Positions 22,244-41,100 of a stretch of 64,000 nt of DNA are shown piece after piece. The notes below the pieces were generated by a model. The model made no database searches, had not been told where the DNA came from, and saw only the letters and a list, made by a program, of their open reading frames with translations. Source of the stretch: Dipylidium caninum (lineage: Eukaryota > Platyhelminthes > Cestoda > Cyclophyllidea > Dipylidiidae); contig QEYB01000963.1 in assembly GCA_017562135.1 (NCBI GenBank), positions 434,001-498,000 on the forward strand, read 5' to 3'. The number at the start of each line of letters is the position of its first letter. Within the stretch, counting starts at the first letter, position 1. Position numbers and translations under genes: made by a program.

Positions 22244-25200
22244 TTGCAGACACCCACCCATCCAAATGTGCACACACACACACACACAAAAACACACAGA
22301 TCTCCCAAAGCGCTGTCTTTCTATTGTTAGCTTGTTAGCAAAACAGTCCTCTCTCTTTATTCGAACTCCCCTACCACATCATTCATTAGCTTCTATTGTA
22401 TTACTCGCATTGTTTCCCTCTCCCCGTCACCTCGTATTTCCCCCCTCCCCCTCACGCTCTGAGCCCCGGTCTCCTCTCTCTTTGTACATATGACAATCTT
22501 TTCACGGGATCAAATGTTCCTCCACCTCAATATTTCAGCCCTCGTGCGTGTGCACCCTCAACCCGGATAACCTGTCCGCATCAGGTGGGACAAATGGCTG
22601 GGATGTCCGCTAAATAACGCCGAATTTCGTGTTAAACACCGCGCCTGAGTCACACACACGCACTCAAGGACGCCCATCTAGTGCACTTCAAAATCCCGTA
22701 CTCAGCCATTATCGCTCCTTCTCGTCACCACTACGAGGCAATGTTTACCAGTTAGATGACGGGAGAAAGGAGAGTAGTTAGGGAAGAACAGGTCCGGACC
22801 AATTGGATGTCGCAAAAATATTTCTACTGTACCTCAAAAGTGCGTGCACACCGTTGAAGTACAATAGTGGGGAAAAAGATATGCCACATGCGCTGACCAT
22901 TGCGGGGTGGGGGCATTTTTAGCCCTTTTTGCACCTGAGCGCTCGGCTGATTTAGTCTTTTTAAAGAAATGGAAATTTGATCAAGTTCTACATTCTGTAG
23001 AAGCTGGAAAAGACCATAAAAAGTGAGGGGAAGGTCAGTCAGCCATTTGCAATTTCTAAAAACGCTTGTCGATGAAACTCGACCAAATGGGAGGCATCAC
23101 GGAGACCAAAAGGGCGTAAAAAGGACTGCGAATTCGGCCCTGACAGCGACACGCCTGACGATGGTCGGGGAATAATGTCTTAACAAGCAGACACTGCGTC
23201 TTGGGCAATTTTTCAAGAGGTAGAGAGAAGGTCAATTAACCAACTGTCCTGCTCTGCCTCGCTGTTCTCTCAGCGAGAAGGGACATGAGAAATGATTTCA
23301 AAGCACCTGTACAAAGCTTCCCCTTTTCAATTTGGCCAAAATCATCTCGAGTTGTTGGTTTGCACAAGGGAAAAAAGCGTCGAGTGCAAAAGGTTAATAC
23401 GCTGAGTGGGCGGCGCTGGCCTCCCACTTGACGGGCGTCCACCACGAGTTCCTGAAGGTCGCGCTTTTCTCGGTGTTTTTTTTCCACTCAGTCCCGGTTT
23501 ACAACAGGTGTTGCGAACAGTTGCCAGCAAGTCGTGGGTCCAATTTTTGCTTACGAACAGAGAGGGGCTGGCCAAGTTCTCGAATGTGCAAGTCCATGCG
23601 AGTCCAACCCTCGAGGCGGTAAAAGGGAACATTAAGGCCGAGTCATTTGCCACAAGTTGATTCATGATTTGGGAGGGAAAGTGAGACACAACCCTACTAG
23701 CTGTCCCAATTAACCGGAATTATTCCCGCTAGCCACTGTTATCAAGACTCTGACTAACGATGTTTTTCATTCTGTGTGATGCGATTTTGAAACGAAGTAC
23801 CAAAAGTACACGAGCGCAGGACGGCGTCTGGACGGTTTCGGACGAAATTGCGACCATTTCGTTTGTCGTCAGACTGCGCATTCCTTGGGGGATCTAAAAT
23901 CAGATTCTATGCTCTGCCCTACAAAAGTGCGACTCTGCTGTGCTATGGTATGATGGTCAAGCGTGTTGAAGGCGTGGAACGCTCTGGAATGGAAGACACC
24001 GTGAGGGAAAAGGCGGAACAATGTACACGAATGCGAGATATCACGTGTATAGTTCAAGTGTGTAAAAAAGAGATTTCAACCAAAGAGAATCCAAGCGATA
24101 GTGTGTAACACCCAACCGTTGGGCTGCATAGTACCGAACTTTGAGGCAGACTTTTCAGGGGAATACTCTTTCGGATGGAGAAATGGAGTGGGAGAGCCAG
24201 AGGATGTGCGTAATTCTGACTGGTCCGGAAGGAAGGAGGAATCTCAATTGCCCCACCGCGTTTGTTTAGATGCCTTACCTGACTGACACACTACTCCGCT
24301 TTTTCTCTCTCTCTGAGGGCAAATTTCGCCGTGCTCTCATTCCTGTCCAGGACGATGCAGCAATGGACGGCTGCCTACCTCAGTTGGTTGTATGAGACGC
24401 CGTGGTTTCAATGATTCATGCTGAATGGTGGTGGTTGTGGTGGTGGCCACTCTCGCGGCTGCCATTTCTTCTTGGGGCGAAGGGGAAAGAACGAGGCGCA
24501 TTTAGACGTATCTTCGCATAGGTCACATTATCCTCCCCCGCCCATAACAGAGTAACGAACTCAACTGTCCGCCTGACAGCCTGGATGCGTGTGAAAAAGA
24601 TTAAGTGGACCATTCCCTCCTCTTGCCTCCTCTTTAACACTTAAATCTTGTATACTACCTTAATTAACCGACAGATGTTGAGCTTCTGTGGATTTTGTGT
24701 CAAACTGTTTACGTTTGAAATACTGATTGCCAAGGAGAAGAGGTTGCCGCAGAACAAGTTTGGAATTTGGCAAACTCTTCTCTCAAAAGAAGCAATACTG
24801 CAACCTAAGTTGGCCCTACCCTAACCCCCAAATCTCTCTCTACTCCGTTTATAATCTGGTACATTTCCACCTAATGCATTCATTTCTTCAATTGAATGAA
24901 AAATGCGCAAATTCGCTGGTTGACCATCATTTCTACTCACAGCTTAATGTTACAATGTGTGTATGTGTAGTATCTCTCGTGCAACTTTGCTTGTTTTTGT
25001 TCACTCTCACAAGAGCCAAATGACACTTTAAAGTACACCAGGAGGGAGTTTTATGGATGACCGAACGCATCAACCAAGAAAGAAAGATGGGATGGTCGAG
25101 AAAGTGCTGCCTGACGCCTTCATCTGTTCGGGGTCCAACTTTCACACAGTCCAGACATATGTACACATTCTCCCACCCACCGAGAAGACTCGCTTTGAAC

Positions 25201-28200
25201 TACTCCGAAGAAAGGTCCAGGGGATTAAGTCTTTCAACCTGGCCTTCTTGGCCGCATCAGAGGCCATGAAGGTGCCGATTCTTCGGATACACACTTTGAA
25301 AATGACAGACCTGTGAATGTGAAGTGGCTCATGACGCCATTGATGGCATTGTAATGCCACACCCGCGTGGTTAATACAGGATTGGTGTCACGTCTTCTAC
25401 TCCACACACAGCATGTTCGTCTCCTACTATTACTGCTTGTTTGCCTTCCAATTTTTGCACAGTAGGCCACAGGCAGAGAGTCAAGACTCGCTCGAAGGGC
25501 CAATTGTGAGGAAGAGACGTTATTTTAGGCCTGACATATTAGGGAAAAGAATGGTATCATGAGATGTCCTTAATCAACCCTCCTCCCTCAAATGAATGTG
25601 GAAAATCCGAGCTTTGAATGTGGTAGAAGGGGTCCCCTTTCCGCTGACCAGATCGTCGAAAGAGACGCAAATCCACGCCAATAGGGGGTTAGAGGAGAGG
25701 CCACTTGACCCACCCAGATGATCTCCGCTGGGGTCGGGAATGACGAGTGGGGGGAAAGAAAAAGATGATGCGTTTTGAAACGCAAATAACCTTCTTCAAG
25801 TCCCGATAAGTTGGATTACACTAAGTACTTTAAGGCCGTTAAAACCGCCTCGCTCAATGTAGGTCGACGAAGTTGTAAAAAGTGCCGTGAAAACGAGGGT
25901 ATCAGTAAGCCGATGGTTTTAATTTGTCTCGCGGTGGGTCTACCTCCTCCACCCTTTTTTACGAGCACAAAATCACCCCTATCTTGGTGTGAAGTGGCCT
26001 GTCCTGCTCTTTCCACTTGTGAATCGCTGATTAATGAGTGACGGGAAGGATGATTTGGCGTAAATAACCGGAGCTGTGGGAAAAGGCGGGTGGAGGCGAC
26101 GAGGGCAGTATGGAGTGTGTGCGTGTGTGTTTAGGTAAATAAGTGACGACTCAGAAAAGCGAGAGTCGAGAGAATAGCATTTGTGTTTGTGCAAGAGCGT
26201 GTGCATGTTTTCGCATATGTCAAACATGAAGCCCTTGTGTGCCTCGAACCACGTAGTCTAAATAGTCCGGTTGCACAGGAAGGAGTAGTTACGAGGTGAT
26301 GAAGCCCTCTGCAGCATAAGTGCGCTTGACCATAAGGCAGTGTACCGCATTGTCAGCGTACTTTCAAACCTTCCACAAGGTCATGGCAGCTGTGAGAGAG
26401 AAAGAGGTCAAACTGACAGGGTGGGTAAGAGGAGAAGTGGGCTAACATGCACACTGAGAGGGTCTTGAGTGGCTCTCTACATCGATAGACTTGTCTTACT
26501 GCACGTTAGGACTTCAATCACCCTCAGTCCTTCCTGTAGTGCTTAGGCCTAATTCCACAGCCTACACTAAAACGCGCCCTCTCGCTGTAACCTCCTGGTA
26601 ATAGTAACCGCCTCGTCTAATTATGATTTATTATGACTTGGGAGGAGTCGATGGTTACAGCAATGGTGGCGGAAAGTTAATGCGACGCAAATTGAGGAAG
26701 GAGTATAATCGCGGCGTCTGAAGGAATCCGCGATTAACGAGGCGCCGTCCCTGTGGACACAGTCACAATTCTGATCTCCGAAATGCTCGCCAATTAATCG
26801 GTTTTCGTGTCTCACACCAGTGGGGTAGGCGATCTCGTTGAAGGTCTCTGGTTACAATCCCTTCTTTCATGAAAAGATCAACACGCTCTTAGCGTGTGGC
26901 GAGTAGGGCAGGCGACAGCCTGGTCCCGGACAGACTTGGTTTGAGGAGGATAACCTTCCAAAACCCAATTATGAGTCTTGTCCCCCCTTCAGACTAGTTA
27001 GGGTTCACACGACAAATTCTTGGGACCAAGTGATGAACACGAGCTAAAGCCCTGGCCTAGCTCAGGGACTTGGGCGTATTATCCGACATCATGAGGAGAA
27101 GGACCTAGTAATCCACAGCTTCTCAGTTAATTAGGTCGCTAGGATAAAGGCCTCGAAGAGAACACTCCTCCCTCTCAATTTATTTAAGTCAATTCACGAT
27201 TGGACCAAGAATAATCGCACTCCGATCTGGTTACAGCTGGAACCTGTGAAAGGCGAATGATTGACATAATGACTCAGTGGGGTACGTATCTCTCACGTCC
27301 GCTTCCCTCCAAAGGGAGCACTATTGAAGTGAATTAAACGAAATAGCCAAATTGAAGGGAGAAGAAACGTAGATAGACGGTTGTCCCATCTCCTGGTCTA
27401 CGTGAGGGATGTCAACTACGATTCGTACTGAATGGGGACGGAAACAAACAGGGTAGGACACCCTAGAAAAGGCTCGCTGCCGCCGGATAACCCGATTTTC
27501 CAATACCCGAGAATGAGCCCGGCAAATCAAGTCGGTGAAGCACCTCACAACGCTGAGAACGCGGTCAGCTCACCTCCGAGAATGAAATCCAGATGTAGAC
27601 AAACGCGAATCAGCTGTCCTCGTAAGACGAAGCTGCTAGGGCACCCGTCCCGCATGTTGACTTGATTCTCCTGTCGTCTAAACGCTCGAATACGACCTAC
27701 AGACACCACCGTGAGAGCATTCAAGCTGCTTCAACTAGCACCCAGAGGAGGCACATTCACCAGAAAGAATACACAAATTATCCATTATTTTGCTTCCTCC
27801 TGCCTGCATTTCTACTTTCAGCACCAAGTATCTGCCTAACAGTCGACTAATTCTCAACTCTAACACCCAACTGGTGGTAAACTTGAGAGACCAAGACAAA
27901 ATTAATGGGGTAATTCAATGAAAGCTTACTCATCACTAGCTGAAGCAACTACTGCTACCTATCGGCATTCTAGTCACCAATCTCCAAGAATTTGTATAGC
28001 CTTTACAATCCCAAGACGCGGATATTTTGTTTGAAGGTGTCAATGGGAAGTGAAGCGGTGAAGAGGGGAGTTGGTGAGATGGAAGGATAATACACCTGGC
28101 CTAGTTAAAGAATAGACACGGGTGTAGTGTTCAGGGGAAGGGAAGGGCTAGTAGTTCTAGGAACACTAGTTGGAAGATGACGGTGATTCGTTAGAGAAAA

Positions 28201-28501
28201 GATCACTCAGGTAGCAAAGCGGTTGTACAAGCAGGTAAGCAAGAAAATGAGCGAGCGAGTGAATGAGCCAACATACTCACTCATATGCACACTCCACCAA
28301 CACACCATTTACAACGGAAGACCTAATATTAGATGCAGAGGTTAGATATAAAATGAAACAGCGAGCGAAGTAATTTGTGCACCGTTCGCAGTTCGAAATC
28401 TGTACAAGATGCAGAAGGGATTGAAATAATGACTGTGATGACGATGTTTGTGGTAATTAGGAAAAAGGACATAAATAAACCGACATTGCATTCTTCACAT
28501 A
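22244..28501. other. 6.3-kb gene-poor gap between convergent ATOS and S6K
   Basis: This is the largest stretch without a recognised gene. It lies between the stop codons of two convergent genes, so it should hold both 3' UTRs. It contains a CA repeat (22270-22287) and scattered purine- or pyrimidine-rich tracts. Overlapping open frames on both strands near 23340-23690 and 24930-25500 show no known domain, and no terminal repeats, target-site duplications or reverse-transcriptase motifs were seen. No tRNA or other structured RNA was recognised. Confidence 0.55.
22270..22287 (+). repeat. (CA)n microsatellite
   Basis: A nine-unit CA run followed by A-rich CACACA sequence, directly downstream of the ATOS stop codon and probably in its 3' UTR. 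Confidence 0.8.
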
Positions 28502-33741
<5,240 letters not shown>

Positions 33742-35159
33742 TCTGTTCGACCAGAACCCAAATCTCCAGCAGCATAACGAATTCAAGTCAAAATATCACC
33801 GAGCATGACGCAAATTAAAACAATTTATGAGCAGTCGCCTTCAGACACTTAGGTAGTTCACCCCTAAACGGAAACAAATTATTTAATGAAAAGTTGTTGT
33901 ATCGATAATCTGGTACGGGTCCGTTGAGATAATTAACAAATATAACTTTTAAATTAAGAACTGCCTTCTTAAAAATAATTTTTGCAGTGAAATCATGATT
34001 TCAGCATACATTGTCGTGACATAAGATTACACACAAAACAAGACAAAATATGTTAAGTACATGTGTACCTAAACTCAATATTTCTCAGTGTATAACCACA
34101 TTCTCTACAAATCGAGCAATTTCTACGCCCATTATTTTCCTGTAACATTGGGTTTCAGCAGACCACTCAACATTTAAAGGCAATTTTCAGCTCTCATAGC
34201 ATGAGTAGACTCGGCCAAAAGTAGTTCATTAGACCTAACTTAGTTGCCTACGTATCCGTTGCAACGTATAATTTGACGTATTTTGTAAGTGAATTTCCAT
34301 AGCAAATTATCCACGCAGCCACAGCTTAAAATTGGGAAGCATACGTAAAATTAATGGATTAACAAGTTATGTTAATTAGTTTTGATCTTCGGGAAGATTT
34401 ATTTTTCGGACACACATCGTAGCTTTTTGGGCCGACATTAGCGGTTTTCCTACTTTCATTTACTGAGTTATAGCAAATCCATGCATTCGTTAATATGGCG
34501 AGTGAAATGAATTCCTGTCCAATGTACATTCACCATAAATTTTTCACCGCCTAAATACTAATTAATTTTCCATTTTGCCCAACAAATTAAATAATTGAGA
34601 AAAAAGTTGTTCCACGCAAAAGAGAAAGATATACCCAGAGGAGGGTGAGTAAGAGGATCGTGTCACAGCGCAAAAACAGTTATGCGTCCAGGGGTCTCTA
34701 AGTGAGTGTGATTTTCAAATCCCGTCAAGCAGGTAATAAAGTAAAATTTTATGTGGATCAACCTTATGACAGAAATGTTACACCTTCGGAAACTAATATA
34801 TTAGATAATTTTAGTCTCCTTTTTACCGTGGCCATTTAGAGCTTATTGTCCCATTGCGAATGAGACTAGCCATTGAAATCGTAGTCACTGTTAAACTTGG
34901 ATGGTTTCATCGGCGACAAAAATGTGTTTTAAGAACTTTTTTTGTTATATGCTCTTCATATTTACGTTATATTTGATTTGGAATTATTGATCAATATCTG
35001 CTTAAATTGATAAACATATGCTCTGTAGATTTGTTTAATCTTGCCAAAAGCGTTGAATAATGGCGGAGAATATAATTGCTGCAAAACGTCTGTTTCGCAG
35101 TCTGACGGGTTTTCGTATAGCGTTTATAAAAGTCCTCACATAGTTGGCACAATTTCAGC
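33742..35159. promoter_or_regulatory. Shared divergent spacer between S6K and ULK/ATG1
   Basis: 1,418 bp separate the start codons of two divergent kinases. It is AT-rich with no open frame of note, so it must contain both promoters and 5' UTRs. No specific regulatory motif could be assigned by eye. Confidence 0.5.
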
Positions 35160-38100
35160 ATGTCATCGAATTATATTCGTCTTGGCCTATACGAATACAA
35201 CCCGGTTGACATTTTGGGGAATGGAGCATTTGCAATAGTTTACAAGGGAAGATTTCGTGATGTAAATATTTTTCGATTCCTATTAACATGTTCCTAGAAT
35301 AAAAGCCACACGGTTGCTATAAAGCAGATAATAAAAGGACAGAATGTTCTGAAATCCAGAACTCTTTTGAGCAAAGAAATTTCTGTTCTTAAGGTACGAT
35401 TGCTCTTGTACCAACTTGTCTTTTCAAGGATCTCAACCATGAAAACATAGTTAGACTATACGATCATAGTGTAAGTGGATAATAATTGTTTTGTAATGCT
35501 CTCAGGTGTCAAGCACTAACGTGTACTTGGTAATGGAGTTTTGTAACGGCGGAGACCTCTCTGACTATCTTCATAGTTAGCACTGAATTTGCATTAAACT
35601 ATTTTGATTAGATAAAAAAACCTTACCAGAGGAGACGATACGGCATTTCCTGATTCAGATAGGTTCTGCTATGTATGCAATGAACAAAAAAGCCATTATG
35701 CATCGTGATCTGAAACCCGGGAACATACTCCTTAACTACTATGGTGATTTCCCCTCGGTGAACGAAGTTCCAGGTCCTTTAATTATATTTAAACTTGGTA
35801 TGTTTGTGCGATTGACCTTGATATATGATTTCTTTTATCCGTTAGTGATTTTTATTTCTTGTTTCTTTTGTGCTTTTTAATATACTAAGTATTTACTCGA
35901 GGTTCTCTAAAACATTCATTTATTTTGTCATGCTAAAGCGGATTTTGGCTTTGCTCGATTCTTGCAAGATGGAATTATGGCTGAAACGATGTGTGGTTCT
36001 CCGATGTACATGGTAATCATTCTTAGCATTTATCTGAGCATAAATAGACTTTGCTTTGATTAATTTTCCAATTCATAGGCTCCAGAAGTATTAATGTGTC
36101 AGAAATACGATGCACGAGCTGATATTTGGAGTATGGGGATTATTGTTTATCAATGTTATCTTGGAAAAGCACCTTTTTATGCAAACAGTCCCGAAGCATT
36201 GAAGAATATCTACCTAAAAACGGTCGACTTAAAACCCAAGTAATTTCCCCGTTAAGTATTCTCCGTATTTGAAAAACCGTTATTACTGAAAAACGTCCTT
36301 TCTAATGCAACTCACGTTTTATTTTGCTCGATGTTTGCCAGAATTCCTCGTGAAACGAGCCCCAACCTGCGCGATCTCCTACTTAAAATGTTAATAAGGA
36401 GACCGTCTGACCGTATTGATTTTCGTATGTTAGCATCTGACATATCTTTATACTTCCAGCCTAATCTTGCTTTTTGAAAATAGCTTTTTAATTTTTAGCT
36501 TCGTTTCTCGAACATCCTTTCCTCACACAAAAGCACATATCTCCATCTGGCAAGTTATTGCATGAAAACGTATCTTTTAGTCGTTACGTGGTACTAGTGG
36601 AGTAGAGTGGTTTCTTTTTACAGATCTTGTACCCCACAAACCAGCGACCGTGCCCCCACTACCCAGCTCGGTTCGGCGTCTTCGCGGCACCCAGCCTTCC
36701 ACAAGTCGGACTCCTAATATTTCCTCCACTAAACCCCACTACTCTACCGTTGCTCCCGGTACACGGAGATCTGCACTCCCCTTCTCAGGCAGTGGTCGTG
36801 GTCGGAGTGGTATTGCAGATCTCATGCCTACTGCAGCTGGTAAGGGTCCCATCGGTCGTGGTTCGCTCCTGGTGCAGCCAGCTGCCGTTCCTAGACGCGA
36901 TCAAATTGTTGGCGATAAAGTTATTTGTCCTCTTCCACCACCACCACCTCCGCCTCCTCCCTCACACGATGAACTGGAGAAGGAGGAGGCAAATTCTTCC
37001 GACGCCTCACTAACACCCACTGAAGATGATGATTTCATTGAGGACGGACTGAGGGGCAGTAGCTATTTGGGTGAGACAAGGCGAAATGTACCGCTGTCAA
37101 CGGAGGGATTCGGTGCCCTGGATCCATGTCTAGCGGAGGTCCTACAACGACCAAGAATCCTGGGTGCGGCCACTGCTGATGGTACCTTGGGAGGGCATTT
37201 CATATCTCGTCCTGCCGCAGTGATGGATCGCAGTCTGGAGGGTTATGTCATTGTAGAATCAGATGGCTCCGGTAAGTAAAATTACTTTTAACATCCATTC
37301 CGATTAGGCCAACATATTTGTGTCCATTGAAACTGTAGTGATGTGCACCGAAATTTATTATGCGTATAGATTTTCTTTCGAATAAAAGCTAATGATAGAT
37401 TGTTCTCACTGCTTAGGATAGTAAGCACTTTTTCGCCGAACAGGTTATTTTTCTGCTTATCCATGAAGTTAATGACATATTTCTTTCAAAATCCCCCTCA
37501 AGTCTGTTGACTTTTTCAGTTATGAGGAGAAATCTTTGCAAAATCAAAGACCCAAAATAATAAAGGAAAGTTAGTCCTTGAGTCAGTAATTTGAGTCAAG
37601 AAATCGTCGTAAATATGGCGAGGTCATACGTCTATGTTAAGTATATCGCTCATTGAAATTGTAGTTGTGGGCTATGCTCGCCCAGACCAAATTAAGAATA
37701 CGTTCTAATGTAAACCTTAAAATTTATTTTCCGTTCTGCAAATAACGCGCTCTTCGAATACCTGGAGATTTTCCTTCTATTCTACTTGAATCCTTTCTTT
37801 TTCTCCTGTGTAGAAGTCGATCAGAATCGCGTTGGTCATTTGCAACCTCGTCACAGGTAATTTGGTGGTTTTTATTCCACCCAATTTAAAGTCATTTTAA
37901 ACCCCATGACAGTTTTATCTACCTGAACCTCAAGTTTTTTACTCTTATCCTCATTCATTCCCCTCACACCTTGGTTGCACTTTGTTAATTGCGTACTTAT
38001 CCTTGCACCCTCATTCTAAGTGGAAAGTACAAAAAATTACCTGCACACTGTACATCATTATGACAAATTCGGCTTGGTAGCTCTCCTCAGCATACGCCTC

Positions 38101-41100
38101 AGAATCCTCTCCTTTTCGCCTTCACGTTTGGTACCCTGCATCTCGTCCCTTTTCCCTGTCGTGATTTCCAATGGATTAATTTTCCTCAGGATCTCTCATC
38201 AATGCTTTTCCCCATTACCCCAATTAAATTGGCTCATTAAATGACTATCACTTAACGTTTCGTTAATTCAATGTATTTCATTATTCTCACAAAAATAAAG
38301 TAAATCCGTTTTTCTTTGTCGCATTTTGTGAGTGTAGCTTGAGAAAAGCTGTCATTTGCAGTGACGAGTTTTTCTTCGCCAATGTTAATAAATATTAATT
38401 ATTTTTTATGCTTTCAGGACTTCCCTTCTCAGACGCAATGATCACCCATCTCCCCACCGCCATGCCTCGCTGTTGCCGGGCTCAGACAACAAATCACATA
38501 TCCCTCGTAAATTAAATTCCAATCCCAACGACAGACCACTTACCTCAAAGTTTCCGGTAATTGTTCGCCACTGACGTTCATTCGTTCATCTTGAAAACCT
38601 CCTTCATGTATTAGTCTCATTTTCAGTCGGGGATACTGGGCATACTCTCACTCTTTCCTCCAAGTTAATATTTGTTAAAATAGACTGATGTTGATGGCAG
38701 ACTTCGTGTCAGCAATTTCTCAGCGAAGTGGTCCAAGTTTTTGTCGCCCTCGAACTACTTGCCTATCTGTAATTGAATCTTTTAGTGTCCAACCGTAGGC
38801 ATACTTGTATGATATTGTACCTCCTAGGGTACTGAAGTTCACTTCGCTTTCGATCCCAAATCACCTGCCAAAAAAACTGTTGCGAATGCCTATTCAGGTA
38901 GGATGTCGTCGCTTTTCACTTCACACAAATTGAAATTTACTTAATTCACACATGAGCTCTTATTACAGCAGCTATTAAGCTTCCCTCCTCCAACCAAATT
39001 GGAGTACCGTCTGGAGTTGTTAAGTCGCCCATCTACCACGTCTCAGGGGAGGCCCCCGTCTGTACTAAGGATCAGCCTCAAACCGTCAAGAAGGCCTCTG
39101 ACACTCCGAGTAAGTTTGCTACTCATTTCTTCGCCATTCCGAGGTCGGATAGATCTTGAAGTTGGTATTTCTGTCTAGAGGGCAACTTCACCTCCTGGAA
39201 TATAAAATCCATTTGGTAAAATTCAGACTTTTGGGGAGTCGGTTGGGGCTCTGGAGTTGCATGTCCACTTAATTTGTTGGTAATGATTTACAGAGAAGCA
39301 AGTGTTGAAGACTAATCGAACTACCACAGACACCTATGTGACCGAGGAGGCAGTTCGACTGTTAGCTGGTGAGTTGACCACTCCAATCTTCCACCGAACT
39401 GCTCGATCTTAGGCATGTGCATTCCAACTCCTTTTTGGTTACCCTCGCCGAAGCCGAGCGTTTCGAGGGGTCTTGCAGTAATCGCAGCCCCCTGCTTCCT
39501 GATTGGATATGCGCTTTCATTATTTATCAAGACGTCCTTTACCTAGTCCCCTCTCTTTCCTATGAAATTTAATCGTACGTCTCTCCATCCTCTTCTTCAG
39601 CTCAACTTCAAGCCGTGAGAAATCCCAGTGGGTTGCCTGCCTCAAATGAATTCTTGGAGGAGCATATGATGGAAGTGAGCAATCTACCATTTCCCCTTCA
39701 TGCTTTTTTATTTTCTTATTCCAAATTCTGACAACTTGAAGATAGAAAAGCAATCTCCCTTTAGTGTTTTTACGATAGCGTCCCAGGTTCGTGTTTTTGA
39801 AGTGAATTTCGAAACCACATGATCATTTGTTTGAAAAGATCCTATATTTAGTCAAAACCCACTTACAGAAGGTAAATTTATTTTGATATCTCGGTATCAC
39901 GAAAAATGCCTCTAGGCTATTACGGATGCTGCGACGTATTCTTGCAAATCCCCTAGTGAAAGCATTCCCTAGCCAGTTCCCTTACCTCTGCTAGTAGACG
40001 GCCACAGATCGCGCTTTTTTGTGGCTAAGGTCTCTTGTGGCGGACAGAAGAATAACAGTATCCCTTTGGATTCTCGTGTCGCCCGCCACCTTGACTTATT
40101 GTGATACTCGGGACACAGCGACTTGTGAATATTCGCATGCCGTGCGTTAGTTGTTCTCTGCGGGTAGAACTCCCACTGCAACGTTGATTTAAGCCTTCTG
40201 TAATTAGGAGTTTGGGTACTCTATTCTCTATAGGTTAAAAATGAATTGAGGGTGAGCGGAATTCGCACACTTTTAGAAATAAACTCCCATTGTAAGTGCC
40301 CTTAGTAGAGGGGAGTTGCCACAGGCTTCTTATCGTCGTTGAGTGTCATTAGTTAGCCACTCTCCACCGTTTTTAAACTCGTCCCGAATTTCACCAATGT
40401 CCCAATCCTAATTTTCTGCTTTCGAAACGACGTCTGACAATTGGAACCTTAAATTTCTCACATAGTTCCTTTTTCAGTCATAAATAAATAGATAACCTTA
40501 AATCTGTTGATTGGTGTAGGATTCATTTTCATGATTGAAACTTCTTCTCTTTTTATTCACCTTTGTCGTATGACAATATCAATCCAACCACTGGTTGAAC
40601 TGCCATCGGTTCAAAAGGGAGTATCGCCTTTACGCGGTTGCATGTACACTCCTTGTGTGTTTCGGTGTATAGCAGGAACACTGGCAAGAGATGCAGACGA
40701 TGACGATGGTGTTAGATCTGTGCGAACTCCTCGCCGAACTGGCAGAACGACGGGCCTCCGCGTTGACGGATTGTACAACCACCACATCGTCTAACACTAA
40801 TCATATTGCCAACACAGCGACCAACAATGCGTGTAAGGAGGCGGAGTCCAATCTAGATAACAACAGAACGCCGCCGCCTACTGCCTCCAATGAATCCCAA
40901 CCGCCTACAAAACTCAAATTGGTTCCTGAAGCCAAACGGTATGTCTACCCTGTCTTGAAGATAGGCTGTCTAAACACTTGTTGAGCCTTATCATCGGCCA
41001 CTTTTTTTATGCAATATTCCTTTCCGTATTCTCTACACCAGTTTGGTGGGATTACAGCCAAACATCTAAGCGATTACTAACTTAACGAGTCGCATAACTC

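Noticed and set aside
23342..23689. Opposed 84- and 115-codon frames in the ATOS-S6K gap
   Set aside because: No domain, no repeats at the ends and no splice partners; suspected old element fragment but nothing supports it.
36627..37013. 129-codon plus-strand frame overlapping the ULK linker
   Set aside because: Alternate frame of a GC- and proline-rich coding exon; the other frame connects to both neighbouring exons.
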